Shown here piece after piece: positions 8,833 through 17,412 of a DNA stretch of 64,000 bases. Positions within the stretch are counted from its first letter, which is position 1, and each line of letters starts with the position of its first letter. The stretch spans positions 620,001 to 684,000 of the forward strand of contig JPOM01000001.1 in assembly GCA_000733915.1 (NCBI GenBank), written 5' to 3'. The stretch is from Caulobacteraceae bacterium PMMR1 (lineage in GTDB: Bacteria > Pseudomonadota > Alphaproteobacteria > Caulobacterales > Caulobacteraceae). Position numbers and translations under genes: made by a program. The notes beneath the pieces are model-generated. The model made no database searches. It was given only the letters and a program-made list of their open reading frames with translations, and was not told the origin of the DNA.

Positions 8833-8868
8833 GGCCTTCGGGGGCGGCAAGGGAAGGCGGCGGGCAGG

Positions 8869-9879
8869 TCAGAAGGTCAGGACGATCTTGCCGAAGTGCT
8901 CGCCCCGGCTCATCGACTCCAGGGCGGCGCGGGCCTCCGTCCAGGGGCGGGTCTGGCCGATCACCGGGCGGATGCGGTGCAGGTCCATGAAGCGCAGCAT
9001 GGCTTCGAACATGTCGCGCGACCCGACCGACAGGCCTTGCAGCCGGGCGCTCGTCGCGATCAGGGCGGGCACGAGCAGCGGGGTGGAGGCCCCGGCCACC
9101 ACGCCCACGATGGCGATATGTCCGCCGACGCGCACCGCCTTCAGGCTCTCCTTCAAGGTGCCGGCGCCGCCGACCTCCATGACGAAGTCCACGCCTCGAC
9201 CCCCGGTGAGCCTGCGGGCGGGCTCGCTCCAGGCCTCGACGGCGCGGTAGTTTATCCCCTCGTTCGCGCCGAGCGCCTTGGCCCGCTCCAGCTTCTCGTC
9301 GGAGGACGAGGTCACGATGGTGCGCAGTCCGGCGGCATGGGCGAACTGCAGGCCGAAGATCGAGACGCCGCCCGTGCCCTGCAGCAGCACCGTGTCCCCC
9401 GGCGTCAGGCGGGCGTCCTCGAACAGTCCTCGCCAAGCGGTCAGCGCCGCGCAGGGCAGGGTCGCGACCTCCTCGTCGGTCAGATAGTCCGGAACCTTGG
9501 ACACGCCCTCGGCGCTGAAGACCGCCAGCTCCCGGCCGGCGCCCGGGATCGGATGGCCGAGCGCGCTGGAGAGCTTGGCGAGCGTCGGCGGGCCCGAGAT
9601 CCAGTCCTGGAAGAACAGGGTCGAGACCCGATCGCCGGCCTTCACGCGGGTCACGCCCTCGCCCACCACCTCCACGATCCCGCAACCGTCGGAGAAGGGC
9701 GTGATCGGGGGCTTGGCCGCGGCCCCATACGCCCCCGTCATCATCAGCAGGTCGCGATAGTTCAGCGACACCGCCCGCATGCGGACCAGCACCTCGCCCC
9801 GCCCGGGCGTCGGGTCGGGTCGCGCCACCACCTGTAGGGCCTCGAGCCCGCCAGGAACCCCCAATTCCAGCGCTTTCAT
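8869..9879 (-). CDS. Zinc-type alcohol dehydrogenase-like / quinone oxidoreductase family protein
   Basis: A 336-residue medium-chain dehydrogenase. The GroES-like N-terminal half contains SLNYRDLLMMTG and PFSDGCGIVEVVGEGV. The nucleotide-binding half has LLQGTGGVSIFGLQFAHAAG, the Rossmann glycine motif. A structural zinc loop with four clustered cysteines is absent, so it belongs to the NADPH quinone-reductase-like or zinc-free subgroup. Substrate unknown. Transcribed towards ssrA, and divergent from the ORF at 9971. Confidence 0.87.
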   Translation of the reverse strand: MKALELGVPGGLEALQVVARPDPTPGRGEVLVRMRAVSLNYRDLLMMTGAYGAAAKPPITPFSDGCGIVEVVGEGVTRVKAGDRVSTLFFQDWISGPPTLAKLSSALGHPIPGAGRELAVFSAEGVSKVPDYLTDEEVATLPCAALTAWRGLFEDARLTPGDTVLLQGTGGVSIFGLQFAHAAGLRTIVTSSSDEKLERAKALGANEGINYRAVEAWSEPARRLTGGRGVDFVMEVGGAGTLKESLKAVRVGGHIAIVGVVAGASTPLLVPALIATSARLQGLSVGSRDMFEAMLRFMDLHRIRPVIGQTRPWTEARAALESMSRGEHFGKIVLTF

Positions 9880-9970
9880 GCCGCAGCTGCCGTGTTGTCG
9901 CTTGACGTCCGGGCGGCAGAAAGCACAGGGTCACGCCGCTGTCACGAGACGGGCGCGCGTGGGGACGACG

Positions 9971-10615
9971 ATGCAAGGGGCGAGCACGCTCGGCGCCGAA
10001 GCGCCGGCGGCAGGCGCCGAAGCCAGCCGCGGGCGCATCGCCCCGGCGAACATTAGCCTCACCCTCCTGGTGTGCGCACTGGGAGCGGGCCCTCAGTCCC
10101 AGCTCCCATCCAGCGCCGAGGGCCTGGCCCCTATAGAGGGCGTCGACCTGCGCTTCGCCCCGCTGCCGGAGCGCCTGGACGAGGCGATGGCGAGCCTGTC
10201 GCACCTGCTGGAGAGCGCGCCTTTGGCGGGCCTGCTCCTCGTCGGCTTCGGGAACGAGCCCGGCGATTACCGTATCAAGATGCGGGCGGAAAACCGCCAG
10301 AGGCCCGGACGCAAGGAGCCTATCCGGCCCCAGGGGCCCGCCGTCGCCCGCTCCGCCGCGCCGATCCAGCCCATGGTGCAGGCGCTGAGGGATGCAGGCC
10401 TGCCGGCCCGCGCCTGTTCAGAGCCCGCGCCGGCGGGGCTGAACTTCGCCCTCTACAGCCTGCTCAGCGATCCGCCCGCTGCGCTCGGGCTAGCGCCGGT
10501 CGGCGCGCTCCAGGCCCCTAAGGGCGCCAACGGCGAACTCGGCCGGGCGGTCAGGGCGGCTGCAGGGGCGTTCGCGCGCTCGCTTTCGGCTCAGGTCCAG
10601 AGCCCGCGCGGCTGA
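9971..10615 (+). CDS. Pyroglutamyl-peptidase-like protein, apparently catalytically degenerate
   Basis: A 214-residue ORF resembling pyrrolidone-carboxyl peptidase (peptidase C15) in its C-terminal half: LLLVGFGNEPGDYRIKM, then GPAVARSAAPIQPMVQALRDAGLPARACS, then a Tyr-Ser-Leu-Leu helix start. The family's catalytic Glu (in the xxxER motif) and Cys (AGxYxCN) are missing; the equivalent segments read KMRAENR and PAPAGLNFALY. The 3' end overlaps the convergent MFS gene by 65 bases. The family call rests on pattern resemblance only. It could be a decayed gene or a non-enzymatic homologue. Confidence 0.5.
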   Translation: MQGASTLGAEAPAAGAEASRGRIAPANISLTLLVCALGAGPQSQLPSSAEGLAPIEGVDLRFAPLPERLDEAMASLSHLLESAPLAGLLLVGFGNEPGDYRIKMRAENRQRPGRKEPIRPQGPAVARSAAPIQPMVQALRDAGLPARACSEPAPAGLNFALYSLLSDPPAALGLAPVGALQAPKGANGELGRAVRAAAGAFARSLSAQVQSPRG

Positions 10616-11771
10616 GGTCCGCAACCTTCGGCAGGGCCAGGATGCCGAGCCCGCCCGCCGCGCACATGGCGCTCATCGCGAGGTAGCCCTTCACACCGGC
10701 ATGGTCGAACAGGGCGCCGGAGCCAAGCGTCGCAAGTCCGATCAGGAGGCCGGACGCCACCGCATTGTTCAGGCTCTGGCCGGCGGCGACGGCGGGCTCC
10801 GGCGCCAGGCGCTGCACCAGCTCCAGCGAGCCCACGAACGCGGCCATGAAGGTGAAGGCGTGCAGCGCCTGCAGCGGGAAGAGCAGCCAGACGGGGGGCG
10901 ACAGGGCGAACGCGGTCCAGCGCACGACAGAGGCGGCGGCTGCGATCAGCACCAGGCGCTCGGGCCCCATGCGGCGGCGGAAGGGCTCGCCGAACCACAG
11001 GAACGCGACCTCGACCACGACCGCGAAGCCCCAGAGCAGGCCGATGATCCCCGGCGACAGACCCTGAGCCCGCCAGGCGAGCGTCGAGAAGCTGTAGTAG
11101 AAGGCGTGCGCCGCCAGGATCAGGCCGGGGCTGATCAGGGCCAGCATGAACGTCGGGTCCGTCAGGAGGCCGCCCACGCCGCGCCAGCGCTCCCTGGCTC
11201 TGAGGCGCGGCGCGCTCGCCGGCGCGGGCTCGGCGGGCAGGAGCCAGAGCGCGCCCGCGGCGCTGAGCACGGCCGCCCCGACCATCCAGGCCACGACCGG
11301 CCAGGCGGCGGTGCGGGTCAGGATCGCGCCCATGGCGACGTTGCCCACCACGAAGGCCAGCGAGCCCATCCCCCTCGGCCAGCCATAGTTGAAGCCCTCG
11401 CTCAGCGCGCGACGGATCGCCAGGGTGTCGACCAGCGGGGTCAGCGCCGCCCAGGCGGAGTTGCCTAGGAACCAGGCGATCAGCCAGGGCCAGAAGCCGT
11501 GCAGCACGCCCAAGGCGGCGATGGCCGCCGCGGCGGCCAGAGCCAGCAGCAGCATGGCCGTCCGGCGGTCCCGGAAGCCCTCAGCCCAGACCGCCAGCGC
11601 CGGGCCGGTCAGGATGCGCGCCAGCTGCGGTGCGGCCAGCAGCGCGCCGATGGCCGCTCCGCCCAGACCATGCTCGCGGAACCAGACCGGCAGATAAGGC
11701 GAGCCGACCCCCGAGCTTACATAGAGCGCGGCGTAGTAGAGCCCTAGGCGCAGCGGCAGCGGCAGCGACAT
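10551..11771 (-). CDS. MFS transporter, 3-phenylpropionate/LacY-like permease group
   Basis: A 406-residue inner-membrane protein with about twelve hydrophobic helices. The opening LGLYYAALYVSSGVGSPYLPVWF, the loop WAEGFRDRR between helices 2 and 3, and FNYGWPRGMGSLAFVVGN resemble the MFS_1-like/HcaT permeases that take up small acids or nucleosides by proton symport. No catabolic genes are adjacent, so the substrate cannot be inferred. The C-terminal tail overlaps the convergent ORF at 9971-10615. Confidence 0.87.
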   Translation of the reverse strand: MSLPLPLRLGLYYAALYVSSGVGSPYLPVWFREHGLGGAAIGALLAAPQLARILTGPALAVWAEGFRDRRTAMLLLALAAAAAIAALGVLHGFWPWLIAWFLGNSAWAALTPLVDTLAIRRALSEGFNYGWPRGMGSLAFVVGNVAMGAILTRTAAWPVVAWMVGAAVLSAAGALWLLPAEPAPASAPRLRARERWRGVGGLLTDPTFMLALISPGLILAAHAFYYSFSTLAWRAQGLSPGIIGLLWGFAVVVEVAFLWFGEPFRRRMGPERLVLIAAAASVVRWTAFALSPPVWLLFPLQALHAFTFMAAFVGSLELVQRLAPEPAVAAGQSLNNAVASGLLIGLATLGSGALFDHAGVKGYLAMSAMCAAGGLGILALPKVADLSRAGSGPEPKASARTPLQPP

Positions 11772-11857
11772 GGGCCGGGCTTAGCACCGCCTCGCGATTC
11801 TGACCTGTGGCCGAAGGCCCCGCGGAGGCGTTGGGGCGGTGTGCTGGAGGCGGCGCC

Positions 11858-12268
11858 TTACCTGGACCTGCGGCCGCCGCCCTGGCCCAGGCCCATCTGC
11901 TTGGCGAGGTCGGAGCGGGCGCGGGCGTAGTTCGGCGCCACCATCGGATAGTCCTTGGGCAGGCCCCACTTCGCTCGATACTCTTCGGGGCTCATGTTGT
12001 ACTTGGTGCGCAGGTGCCGCTTCAGCGACTTGAACTTGCGCCCGTCTTCCAGGCAGATCAGGTAATCGGGCGTGATCGATTTCTTGACAGGAACCGCAGG
12101 CTCCTTGGGCGAGGTGGCGATGATCGGCTCGCCGAGCGTGACGCCGGCCAGCGCCCGGTGAACGCTCTGGATGATCGAGGGCAGCTCGTCGGCCGCCACC
12201 GTGTTGTTGCCGAGGTAGGCGGAGACGATGTCCGCCGTCATCTCGATCAGTTCCACATTGTTTTCCAT
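11858..12268 (-). CDS. mucR: MucR/Ros family zinc-finger transcriptional regulator
   Basis: A 136-residue regulator. The N-terminal helix MENNVELIEMTADIVSAYLGNN is typical for MucR oligomerisation. The DNA-binding part has YLICLEDGRKFKSLKRHLRTKYNMSPEEYRAKWGLP; in this lineage the first zinc Cys pair is a single Cys with Asp, and the His-rich part follows. MucR proteins bind AT-rich targets; in Caulobacter they repress genes together with SciP. The start at 12268 matches the family; a 15-residue upstream extension is unlikely. A plausible promoter lies about 95-120 bases upstream. Confidence 0.93.
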   Translation of the reverse strand: MENNVELIEMTADIVSAYLGNNTVAADELPSIIQSVHRALAGVTLGEPIIATSPKEPAVPVKKSITPDYLICLEDGRKFKSLKRHLRTKYNMSPEEYRAKWGLPKDYPMVAPNYARARSDLAKQMGLGQGGGRRSR

Positions 12269-12362
12269 GGACTTACCTGTGCCAGGGCCCCCGCGCGCCG
12301 CCGTGTGACCCATGGAGGCTTCCCCAATCCTCGCCCTGCTCTAGGGAGCTTCGCTCGCCAAG

Positions 12363-12389
12363 ACAATAGGTCGCGAAGCGGGGCGTCAA
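12363..12389 (-). promoter_or_regulatory. Candidate promoter of mucR
   Basis: On the minus strand TTGACG (12389-12384) is followed after 15 bases by TATTGT (12368-12363). The -35 matches consensus in five of six positions; the spacer is short. It would give a leader of roughly 90 bases. The rest of 12269-12476 shows no gene. Confidence 0.4.
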
Positions 12390-12476
12390 GTCTTCGCTGG
12401 GGATAGTCGAGTCTAAGAAGAGCGAGGCGCGTGACTTGCGTCCGACTTGCAACGCCTCAAAACCGCTATCGCAGCT

Positions 12477-13733
12477 TCACTTGCGCCCGAAGTCCGAGGC
12501 CAGGGCGAGCATCGCGGCGCGCTGGGGTGCGGAGAAGGGGTCGATCTCCTGCTCGTCGCCGGTGCGGATCGCCTGAACCAGAGCCGGCGTCAGGGCCGAG
12601 GAGAGGGACCAGTTCCAATAGCGCAGCACCGTCTGGGCCCGGTCCACGGCCATGCGGTCGTAGGTGATCAGGGTCCGCTCAAGCGGCCGGGTCAGGGCGC
12701 CCGTCTCGGAGTCCGTCTCAGGCCGCCGCAGGCCGCGCCACAGGGCGTGGATCGCCCACTTCGGCAGGCCCGTCGCCTTGCACAGGATGGCCAGCGGCTC
12801 GCCCCCGAGGTCGGTGAGGATCTTGGCCCCCGTCGTGGGCTTCAGGCCGGAGAGATAGGCGATCTCGGACGCGATTTCCCGGGTCAGGCCCTGCTCGGCG
12901 GCGGCGACCGCAGCCTCCAGGCTCTCGTAGGCGCTCTTGGACAGGGCGGCGCGGTTGCGCTGGCGCCGTTCGATGAACTGAAGCGCCTTGCGGACCAGCG
13001 GGTCCTGCCAGCCCTCCGCGGCGGCCAGCGCGAAAACGTCCGCCGACACCTCCTGTATGGCCTCGCGCCCGACCGCGAAGCGGGTCAGGATCAGGGCGCG
13101 CGCGTCCGGATCGGCCCACCAGAACATGACATAGGCCTGAGCGGGGCGGAGCTCCGGCCGGCGCAGCAGGCCGGCCACATAGGGATCATGATGACGGCTC
13201 TGGGCCATGACGGCCTCGAGCGCGAAGGTCGAAAGCCGCGCGCCGGGGTTGCGGAGCAGGGTCTCGATGACCTCGGGCTCGCCGGCCTCCACCAGCGCCT
13301 CGCAGACGGTCTCGGCGACGTGGCGGCGAGCGGCGATCAGGCGGCGGTGCTCCGGCCCGGCGGTGCGGCAGCACTCGATCAGGTCGGAGTCGCTCAGGCC
13401 GTGGCCTTCCTCGAGCAGCGGGCCCGCCACGGCCACCTCGTCGCGGAGCAGCAGGCGCACCAGGCTCGCAGGCGCCTCGGTGAGGCCCGCGATGCGGCGC
13501 GCGACGCGGGCGCGGTCCGGCGTGTCGGTCTCGCGCAGCATCTCGACCAGCAGGTCGCCCACCATGCTGCGCTCAAAGGCGTTCACCCGGCTGGAGGGCA
13601 GGCAGACGACGTCGGCCAGGCGCTTGAACAGGGCCCGGCGCGCGCGGAAGGTGAGCGCGGTCGCGTCCGCCCGCGACGCCGCCTCGCCCGTAAGCGGCTC
13701 GTCCGGGGTCAGAAGGGGGGCGGGCTCGGCCAC
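12477..13733 (-). CDS. DUF2336 domain-containing protein
   Basis: A 418-residue, helix-rich cytoplasmic protein without signal peptide or membrane segments. It matches the DUF2336 pattern common in Caulobacterales and Rhizobiales: an Ala/Arg-rich N-terminus, then LADVVCLPSSRVNAFERSMVGDLLVEML and short helical repeats (LVRLLLRDEVAVAGPLLEE; VIETLLRNPGARLS) resembling HEAT-like repeats. No catalytic motif is seen. Function unassigned. Monocistronic, with 62 bases to the next upstream gene. Confidence 0.85.
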   Translation of the reverse strand: MAEPAPLLTPDEPLTGEAASRADATALTFRARRALFKRLADVVCLPSSRVNAFERSMVGDLLVEMLRETDTPDRARVARRIAGLTEAPASLVRLLLRDEVAVAGPLLEEGHGLSDSDLIECCRTAGPEHRRLIAARRHVAETVCEALVEAGEPEVIETLLRNPGARLSTFALEAVMAQSRHHDPYVAGLLRRPELRPAQAYVMFWWADPDARALILTRFAVGREAIQEVSADVFALAAAEGWQDPLVRKALQFIERRQRNRAALSKSAYESLEAAVAAAEQGLTREIASEIAYLSGLKPTTGAKILTDLGGEPLAILCKATGLPKWAIHALWRGLRRPETDSETGALTRPLERTLITYDRMAVDRAQTVLRYWNWSLSSALTPALVQAIRTGDEQEIDPFSAPQRAAMLALASDFGRK

Positions 13734-13795
13734 GGCTCAGTCCGGTCTCTCCCGGGCGAGCCTAGGGCCGGCGGCGTTAACCGGCCGTTTCGACC

Positions 13796-14191
13796 TTATT
13801 CCGCCGGAACGCGGGCCCGGCGACGGAAGGGCAGGGGCAGGGTCTCGACGCGCTTGGCCAGGCGCTCGGCGGCGTCGTAGTGCAGGGCCCAGCGCAGCGA
13901 GCCCGGGCCGAAGGGCAGGTAGAAGAACTTGGACGGGTCCGCATGGGCCTCGTCCTTACTGCCCGCGCAGTGCGCCTCGAAGGTCGTCACGACGAGGCGT
14001 TCCAGCGCCTCGCGGTCTATCGCCTGAGCGCTCGCGATCTGGTCGGCGATCGCCCGCACCACGGCATCCCGGTGACCCGACCAGCCCATCTGGGCGAGGG
14101 TGAACACGAGCTCCTCGAGCACGGAATCGGCCGTCGCAAAGCTCGGCTGGCGATGGCTGCGCGCACGGGCAAGCTCGACGATGGTGTTCAT
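13796..14191 (-). CDS. Conserved hypothetical protein (131 residues)
   Basis: Starts MNTIVELARARSHRQPSF with GGAG 7 bases upstream of the ATG. It is a soluble, mainly helical protein with a central segment FTLAQMGWSGHRDAVVRAIADQ and a C-terminal Arg-rich tail. The middle contains a single Cys and DPSKFFYLPFGPGSLRWALHYD. I do not recognise the family. A longer ATG-initiated reading frame exists upstream but lacks gene-like composition. Confidence 0.6.
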   Translation of the reverse strand: MNTIVELARARSHRQPSFATADSVLEELVFTLAQMGWSGHRDAVVRAIADQIASAQAIDREALERLVVTTFEAHCAGSKDEAHADPSKFFYLPFGPGSLRWALHYDAAERLAKRVETLPLPFRRRARVPAE

Positions 14192-14356
14192 CAGGGGCTC
14201 CAGCGTTGAGGGCGGCGACTTAACGCTTCTGTCATCTCTCACGCTACCCCCCGATTCGCGAATCCTGCCGCGACGGGATGTCCCGACGGGCGAGTTATGC
14301 ACGGGAACGTGCCGGGACTGTGGGCGGTTCTTTCTGACCAACCGCGGAGTTCCTCA

Positions 14357-14572
14357 ATGGCCGGGCCTCAGCCTTCTGTTTCACCCGAAGTCGGCGACGC
14401 TTCGCCTGAGCCGCGCGATCGCCTGCAGGAGACGCTGGAGCGCGCAGAGCAGGCCGCCTTCGCCGATCCGGACCGGGAGGAGATCGCCGCGGACGACGCG
14501 GGCGGGAGCGCGCTCGCGGAACAGCTCGGCGACGCTCGCGGCGACAGGCAGGCCACCCCCGGCCGCGCCTGA
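14357..14572 (+). CDS. Small acidic hypothetical protein (71 residues)
   Basis: ATG at 14357 with GGAG upstream gives MAGPQPSVSPEVGD and a strongly acidic helical protein (RLQETLERAEQAAFADPDREEIAADD). No motif recognised. Length and composition are compatible with a real small gene, but no homology is apparent to me. It could be a chance ORF in GC-rich DNA. It lies just upstream of the nadA promoter. Confidence 0.35.
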   Translation: MAGPQPSVSPEVGDASPEPRDRLQETLERAEQAAFADPDREEIAADDAGGSALAEQLGDARGDRQATPGRA

Positions 14573-14630
14573 GGCGGAGCGCTGTCCTGACGGACTTGGC
14601 GCGCTGGCCAAGCGTGTCGAATCATTTCGC

Positions 14631-14659
14631 TTGGCAGAGCGCCCAGGCGGGACTATATG
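14631..14659 (+). promoter_or_regulatory. Promoter of the nadABC operon
   Basis: TTGGCA (14631-14636), a 17-base spacer, then TATATG (14654-14659): the best sigma-70-type promoter seen in the window. The predicted start, about 14666, lies immediately before operator 1. Confidence 0.65.
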
Positions 14660-14671
14660 TCGCGGGGTTAG

Positions 14672-14684
14672 GCTCACTCTGAGC
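14672..14684 (+). promoter_or_regulatory. NAD-biosynthesis operator 1 (palindrome)
   Basis: GCTCACTCTGAGC, a 5+3+5 inverted repeat sitting at the predicted transcription start. The flanking CATAA is shared with operator 2. Likely bound by a NAD-responsive repressor (NadQ- or NrtR-like); the regulator gene is not in the window. Confidence 0.65.
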
Positions 14685-14752
14685 ATAACCCTCCGGTCGC
14701 CCTCCCGCTTCGATGACTCCGGTCGGCAGAAGCGAACAGGTCTGACCCAGAA

Positions 14753-14769
14753 ATGCTCACTATGAGCAT
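14753..14769 (+). promoter_or_regulatory. NAD-biosynthesis operator 2 (palindrome)
   Basis: ATGCTCACTATGAGCAT, a perfect 7+3+7 inverted repeat, centred 83 bases after operator 1 (about eight helical turns). It is immediately followed by the AAGGAG ribosome-binding site of nadA. The spacing would permit looping between dimers. Confidence 0.7.
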
Positions 14770-14782
14770 AAGGAGTGCGGAC

Positions 14783-15871
14783 ATGGCCGACGGTTTCGCT
14801 CCCGCCTTCGCCTTCACCCCTGAGGTCGACGCCGCCACCGCGTCGGTCTGGTCCAAGGTGAAGACCCGCATTTCGCCCCTGGAGTGGCGCGCGCATGCGC
14901 CGCTGATCGAGGCCATCAACCGGCTTAAGCGCGAGAAAAACGCCGTCGTCCTGGCGCACAACTACATGACGCCGGAGATCTTCCACGGGGTGGGCGACTA
15001 TGTGGGCGACAGCCTGGGCCTGGCGCGGGAGGCGGCGCGGTCCGACGCGCGCGTGATCGTGCAGGCCGGCGTGCATTTCATGGCCGAGACGTCCAAGGTG
15101 CTGGCGCCCGACAAGACCGTGCTGATCCCCGACCTACGGGCCGGCTGCTCGCTGGCGAGCTCGATCACCGGGGCGGACGTGCGCCTGATCAAGCAGCGCT
15201 ATCCTGGCGTGCCGGTCGTGACCTATGTGAACACCACGGCTGAGGTGAAGGCCGAGACCGATATCTGCTGCACCTCGGCCAACGCCGTGCAGGTCGTGGA
15301 GGCCGCGGCCGCGGCGTGGGGGACCGATCGGGTCATCCTGATCCCCGACGAATTCCTGGCCCGCAACGTGGCCCGCCAGACCGACGTCAAGATCATCGCC
15401 TGGCGCGGCCGCTGCGAGGTGCACGAGCGCTTCACCGCCGAGGACATCCTGGAGCTGAAGGCGGCCTATCCGGAGGCGCAGGTCCTGGCCCACCCGGAGT
15501 GCCCAACCGAGGTCATCGCGGTCTCGGACTTCACGGGCTCCACGGCTGCGATGAGCGACTTCGTCGCGACCCGGCGTCCCAAGCAGGTGGTGCTGATCAC
15601 CGAGTGCTCCATGGCCGACAACGTCGCGGGCGACGCGCCTGAGACGGAGTTCGTGCGGCCCTGCAATCTCTGCCCGCACATGAAGCGGATCACGCTGCAG
15701 AACATCTACGACTGCCTGCTCAACGACCGCTATGAGGTGCGCGTCGATCCCGCGATGGCCGAGCGGGCCCGCCTCGCCGTGCAGCGCATGATCGACCTGC
15801 CGCCGCCCGCCCGCCCGGCCCGCTACGATCTGGTCAAGGCGCGCCACCACGTGGACGTGGAGCTGATCTGA
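14783..15871 (+). CDS. nadA: Quinolinate synthase NadA
   Basis: A 362-residue 4Fe-4S enzyme condensing iminoaspartate with dihydroxyacetone phosphate to quinolinate. Motifs include [12 protein letters not shown] near the N-terminus and the three cluster cysteine regions: [18 protein letters not shown] and CNLCPHMK. The start at 14783 is set by AAGGAG at 14770-14775; an upstream in-frame ATG at 14753 lies inside the operator and is rejected. The stop overlaps the nadB start (TGATG). First gene of nadABC under the paired palindromes. Confidence 0.96.
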   Translation: MADGFAPAFAFTPEVDAATASVWSKVKTRISPLEWRAHAPLIEAINRLKREKNAVVLAHNYMTPEIFHGVGDYVGDSLGLAREAARSDARVIVQAGVHFMAETSKVLAPDKTVLIPDLRAGCSLASSITGADVRLIKQRYPGVPVVTYVNTTAEVKAETDICCTSANAVQVVEAAAAAWGTDRVILIPDEFLARNVARQTDVKIIAWRGRCEVHERFTAEDILELKAAYPEAQVLAHPECPTEVIAVSDFTGSTAAMSDFVATRRPKQVVLITECSMADNVAGDAPETEFVRPCNLCPHMKRITLQNIYDCLLNDRYEVRVDPAMAERARLAVQRMIDLPPPARPARYDLVKARHHVDVELI

Positions 15872-17408
15872 TGCGCGCCCGCCGCGACGGCGAGGTCGAT
15901 CCCGTGCTGGTCCTGGGCGCGGGCCTCGCGGGGCTCAGCGCAGCGCTCGCGGCCGCCGGCGAGGGGCGGCGCGTGCGCGTGGTCTCGCCCGTCGCGCTGA
16001 ACGCGGGCTGCGCCTCCGCCTGGGCGCAGGGCGGCATGGCGGCGGCGCTGGGCGCGGACGACACCCCGGAGCTGCACGCGGCCGACACCGTCGCCGCAGG
16101 GGCGGGGCTGGTGGACCCGGAGACGGCGGCGCTCCTCACCCGTGAGGGTCCCGAGGCTGTCCGGCGCCTTGCCGCGCTCGGCGCGCCCTTCGACCGCACC
16201 GCGTCGGGGACCTTCGCCCAGAGCCTCGAGGCCGCCCACAGCCGCGCTCGCGTCGCCCGCGTCAAGGGCGACCAGGCGGGCCGGGAAATCATGCGCGCCG
16301 TCACCGCCGCCGTCCTGGCCGAGCCCCGGATCGAGGTCTGGACCGAGGCGCGGGCGCGCGCCCTGCTGCAGGATGCGACGGGGCGGGTGCGCGGCGCCCT
16401 GATCGAGCGCGCAGGGGCCCTGGCGGAGGTGCTCAGCCCTGCAGTGGTGCTGGCGACCGGGGGCCTGGGCGGGCTCTACGCCGGAACCACCACGCCCGCG
16501 CAAGTGCGCGGCGAGGGCCTGGGCCTGGCGGCCCTGGCCGGGGCGGTGATCGCCGACCCGGAGTTCGTCCAGTTCCATCCCACAGCCATCGACATCGGGC
16601 GGGACCCCGCGCCGCTCGCGACCGAGGCGCTGCGGGGCGAGGGCGCGCGCCTGGTGGACGGCGAGGGGCGGGCCTTCATGGCCGCCTACCATCCGGACGC
16701 CGAGCTTGCGCCGCGCGACGTCGTGGCCCGCGCCATCCATGCCGAGCGGGAGGCCGGGCGGGGCGCGTACCTCGACGCGACCACAGCCGTGGGCGCGAAG
16801 TTTCCGCACGAGTTTCCGGGCGTCTTCGCCGCCTGCATGGCGGGCGGCCTCGACCCCCGGGTGCGGCCGATCCCCGTCGCCCCGGCGGTGCACTACCACA
16901 TGGGCGGGGTGGCGACGGATGCGGAGGGCCGGACCTCGCTCGAAGGCCTCTTCGCCGCCGGCGAGGTCGCCTCCACAGGCGTGCACGGCGCGAACCGCCT
17001 GGCGTCGAACTCGCTCCTGGAAGCGGCGGTGTTCGGGGCAAGGGCGGGGCGGGCTGCGGCCGCGGAGCCGGGTTCATCTGGGCCGATCCTCCCTGCCGAG
17101 CCTTGGCCCGATCTACCCGCGCCTGAGCTTGAGGCGCTGCGTCGGGCGATGAGCCGCCACGCCGGCGTGGTGCGCGACGGCGAGGGGCTCTGCGCGCTCC
17201 TGGGCGAGATCGACGCCCTGGAGGCCGGCTTCGGCCGCGGTCCGGTGCTCGCCGCGGCGCGACTGGTCGCCGCCTGCGCCCTGGACCGCCGCGAGAGCCG
17301 GGGCGCTCACTTCCGCCGCGACCACCCCGAGGCCCGAGCCCCCGGCGCACCTTCACGACCTTCGCCGCCCTGGCCTACCCTCCGGCCTTCGCGCTTGCGG
17401 CTGAGTAG
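15871..17408 (+). CDS. nadB: L-aspartate oxidase NadB, with a one-base frameshift near its end
   Basis: An FAD enzyme oxidising L-aspartate to iminoaspartate for NadA. Visible are the N-terminal dinucleotide motif VLVLGAGLAGLSAALAAA, the substrate-site segments ASAWAQGGMAAALG, VQFHPTA and HYHMGG, and the FAD loop GVHGANRLASNSLLEA. The reading frame stays intact to about residue 490 (ESRGAHFRRDHPEA), then loses the normal ending. One extra C in the C5 run at 17339-17343 would restore RRTFTTFAALAYPPAFALAAE and the TAG stop at 17406-17408. As it stands, the frame continues into nadC, giving a 795-residue NadB-NadC fusion ending at 18258. Confidence 0.85.
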
Positions 17409-17412
17409 GCGC

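Noticed and set aside
14753-14782. Upstream ATG as the start of nadA
   Set aside because: That ATG is the first three bases of the perfect operator palindrome and precedes the AAGGAG site; the ATG at 14783 is correctly placed after it.
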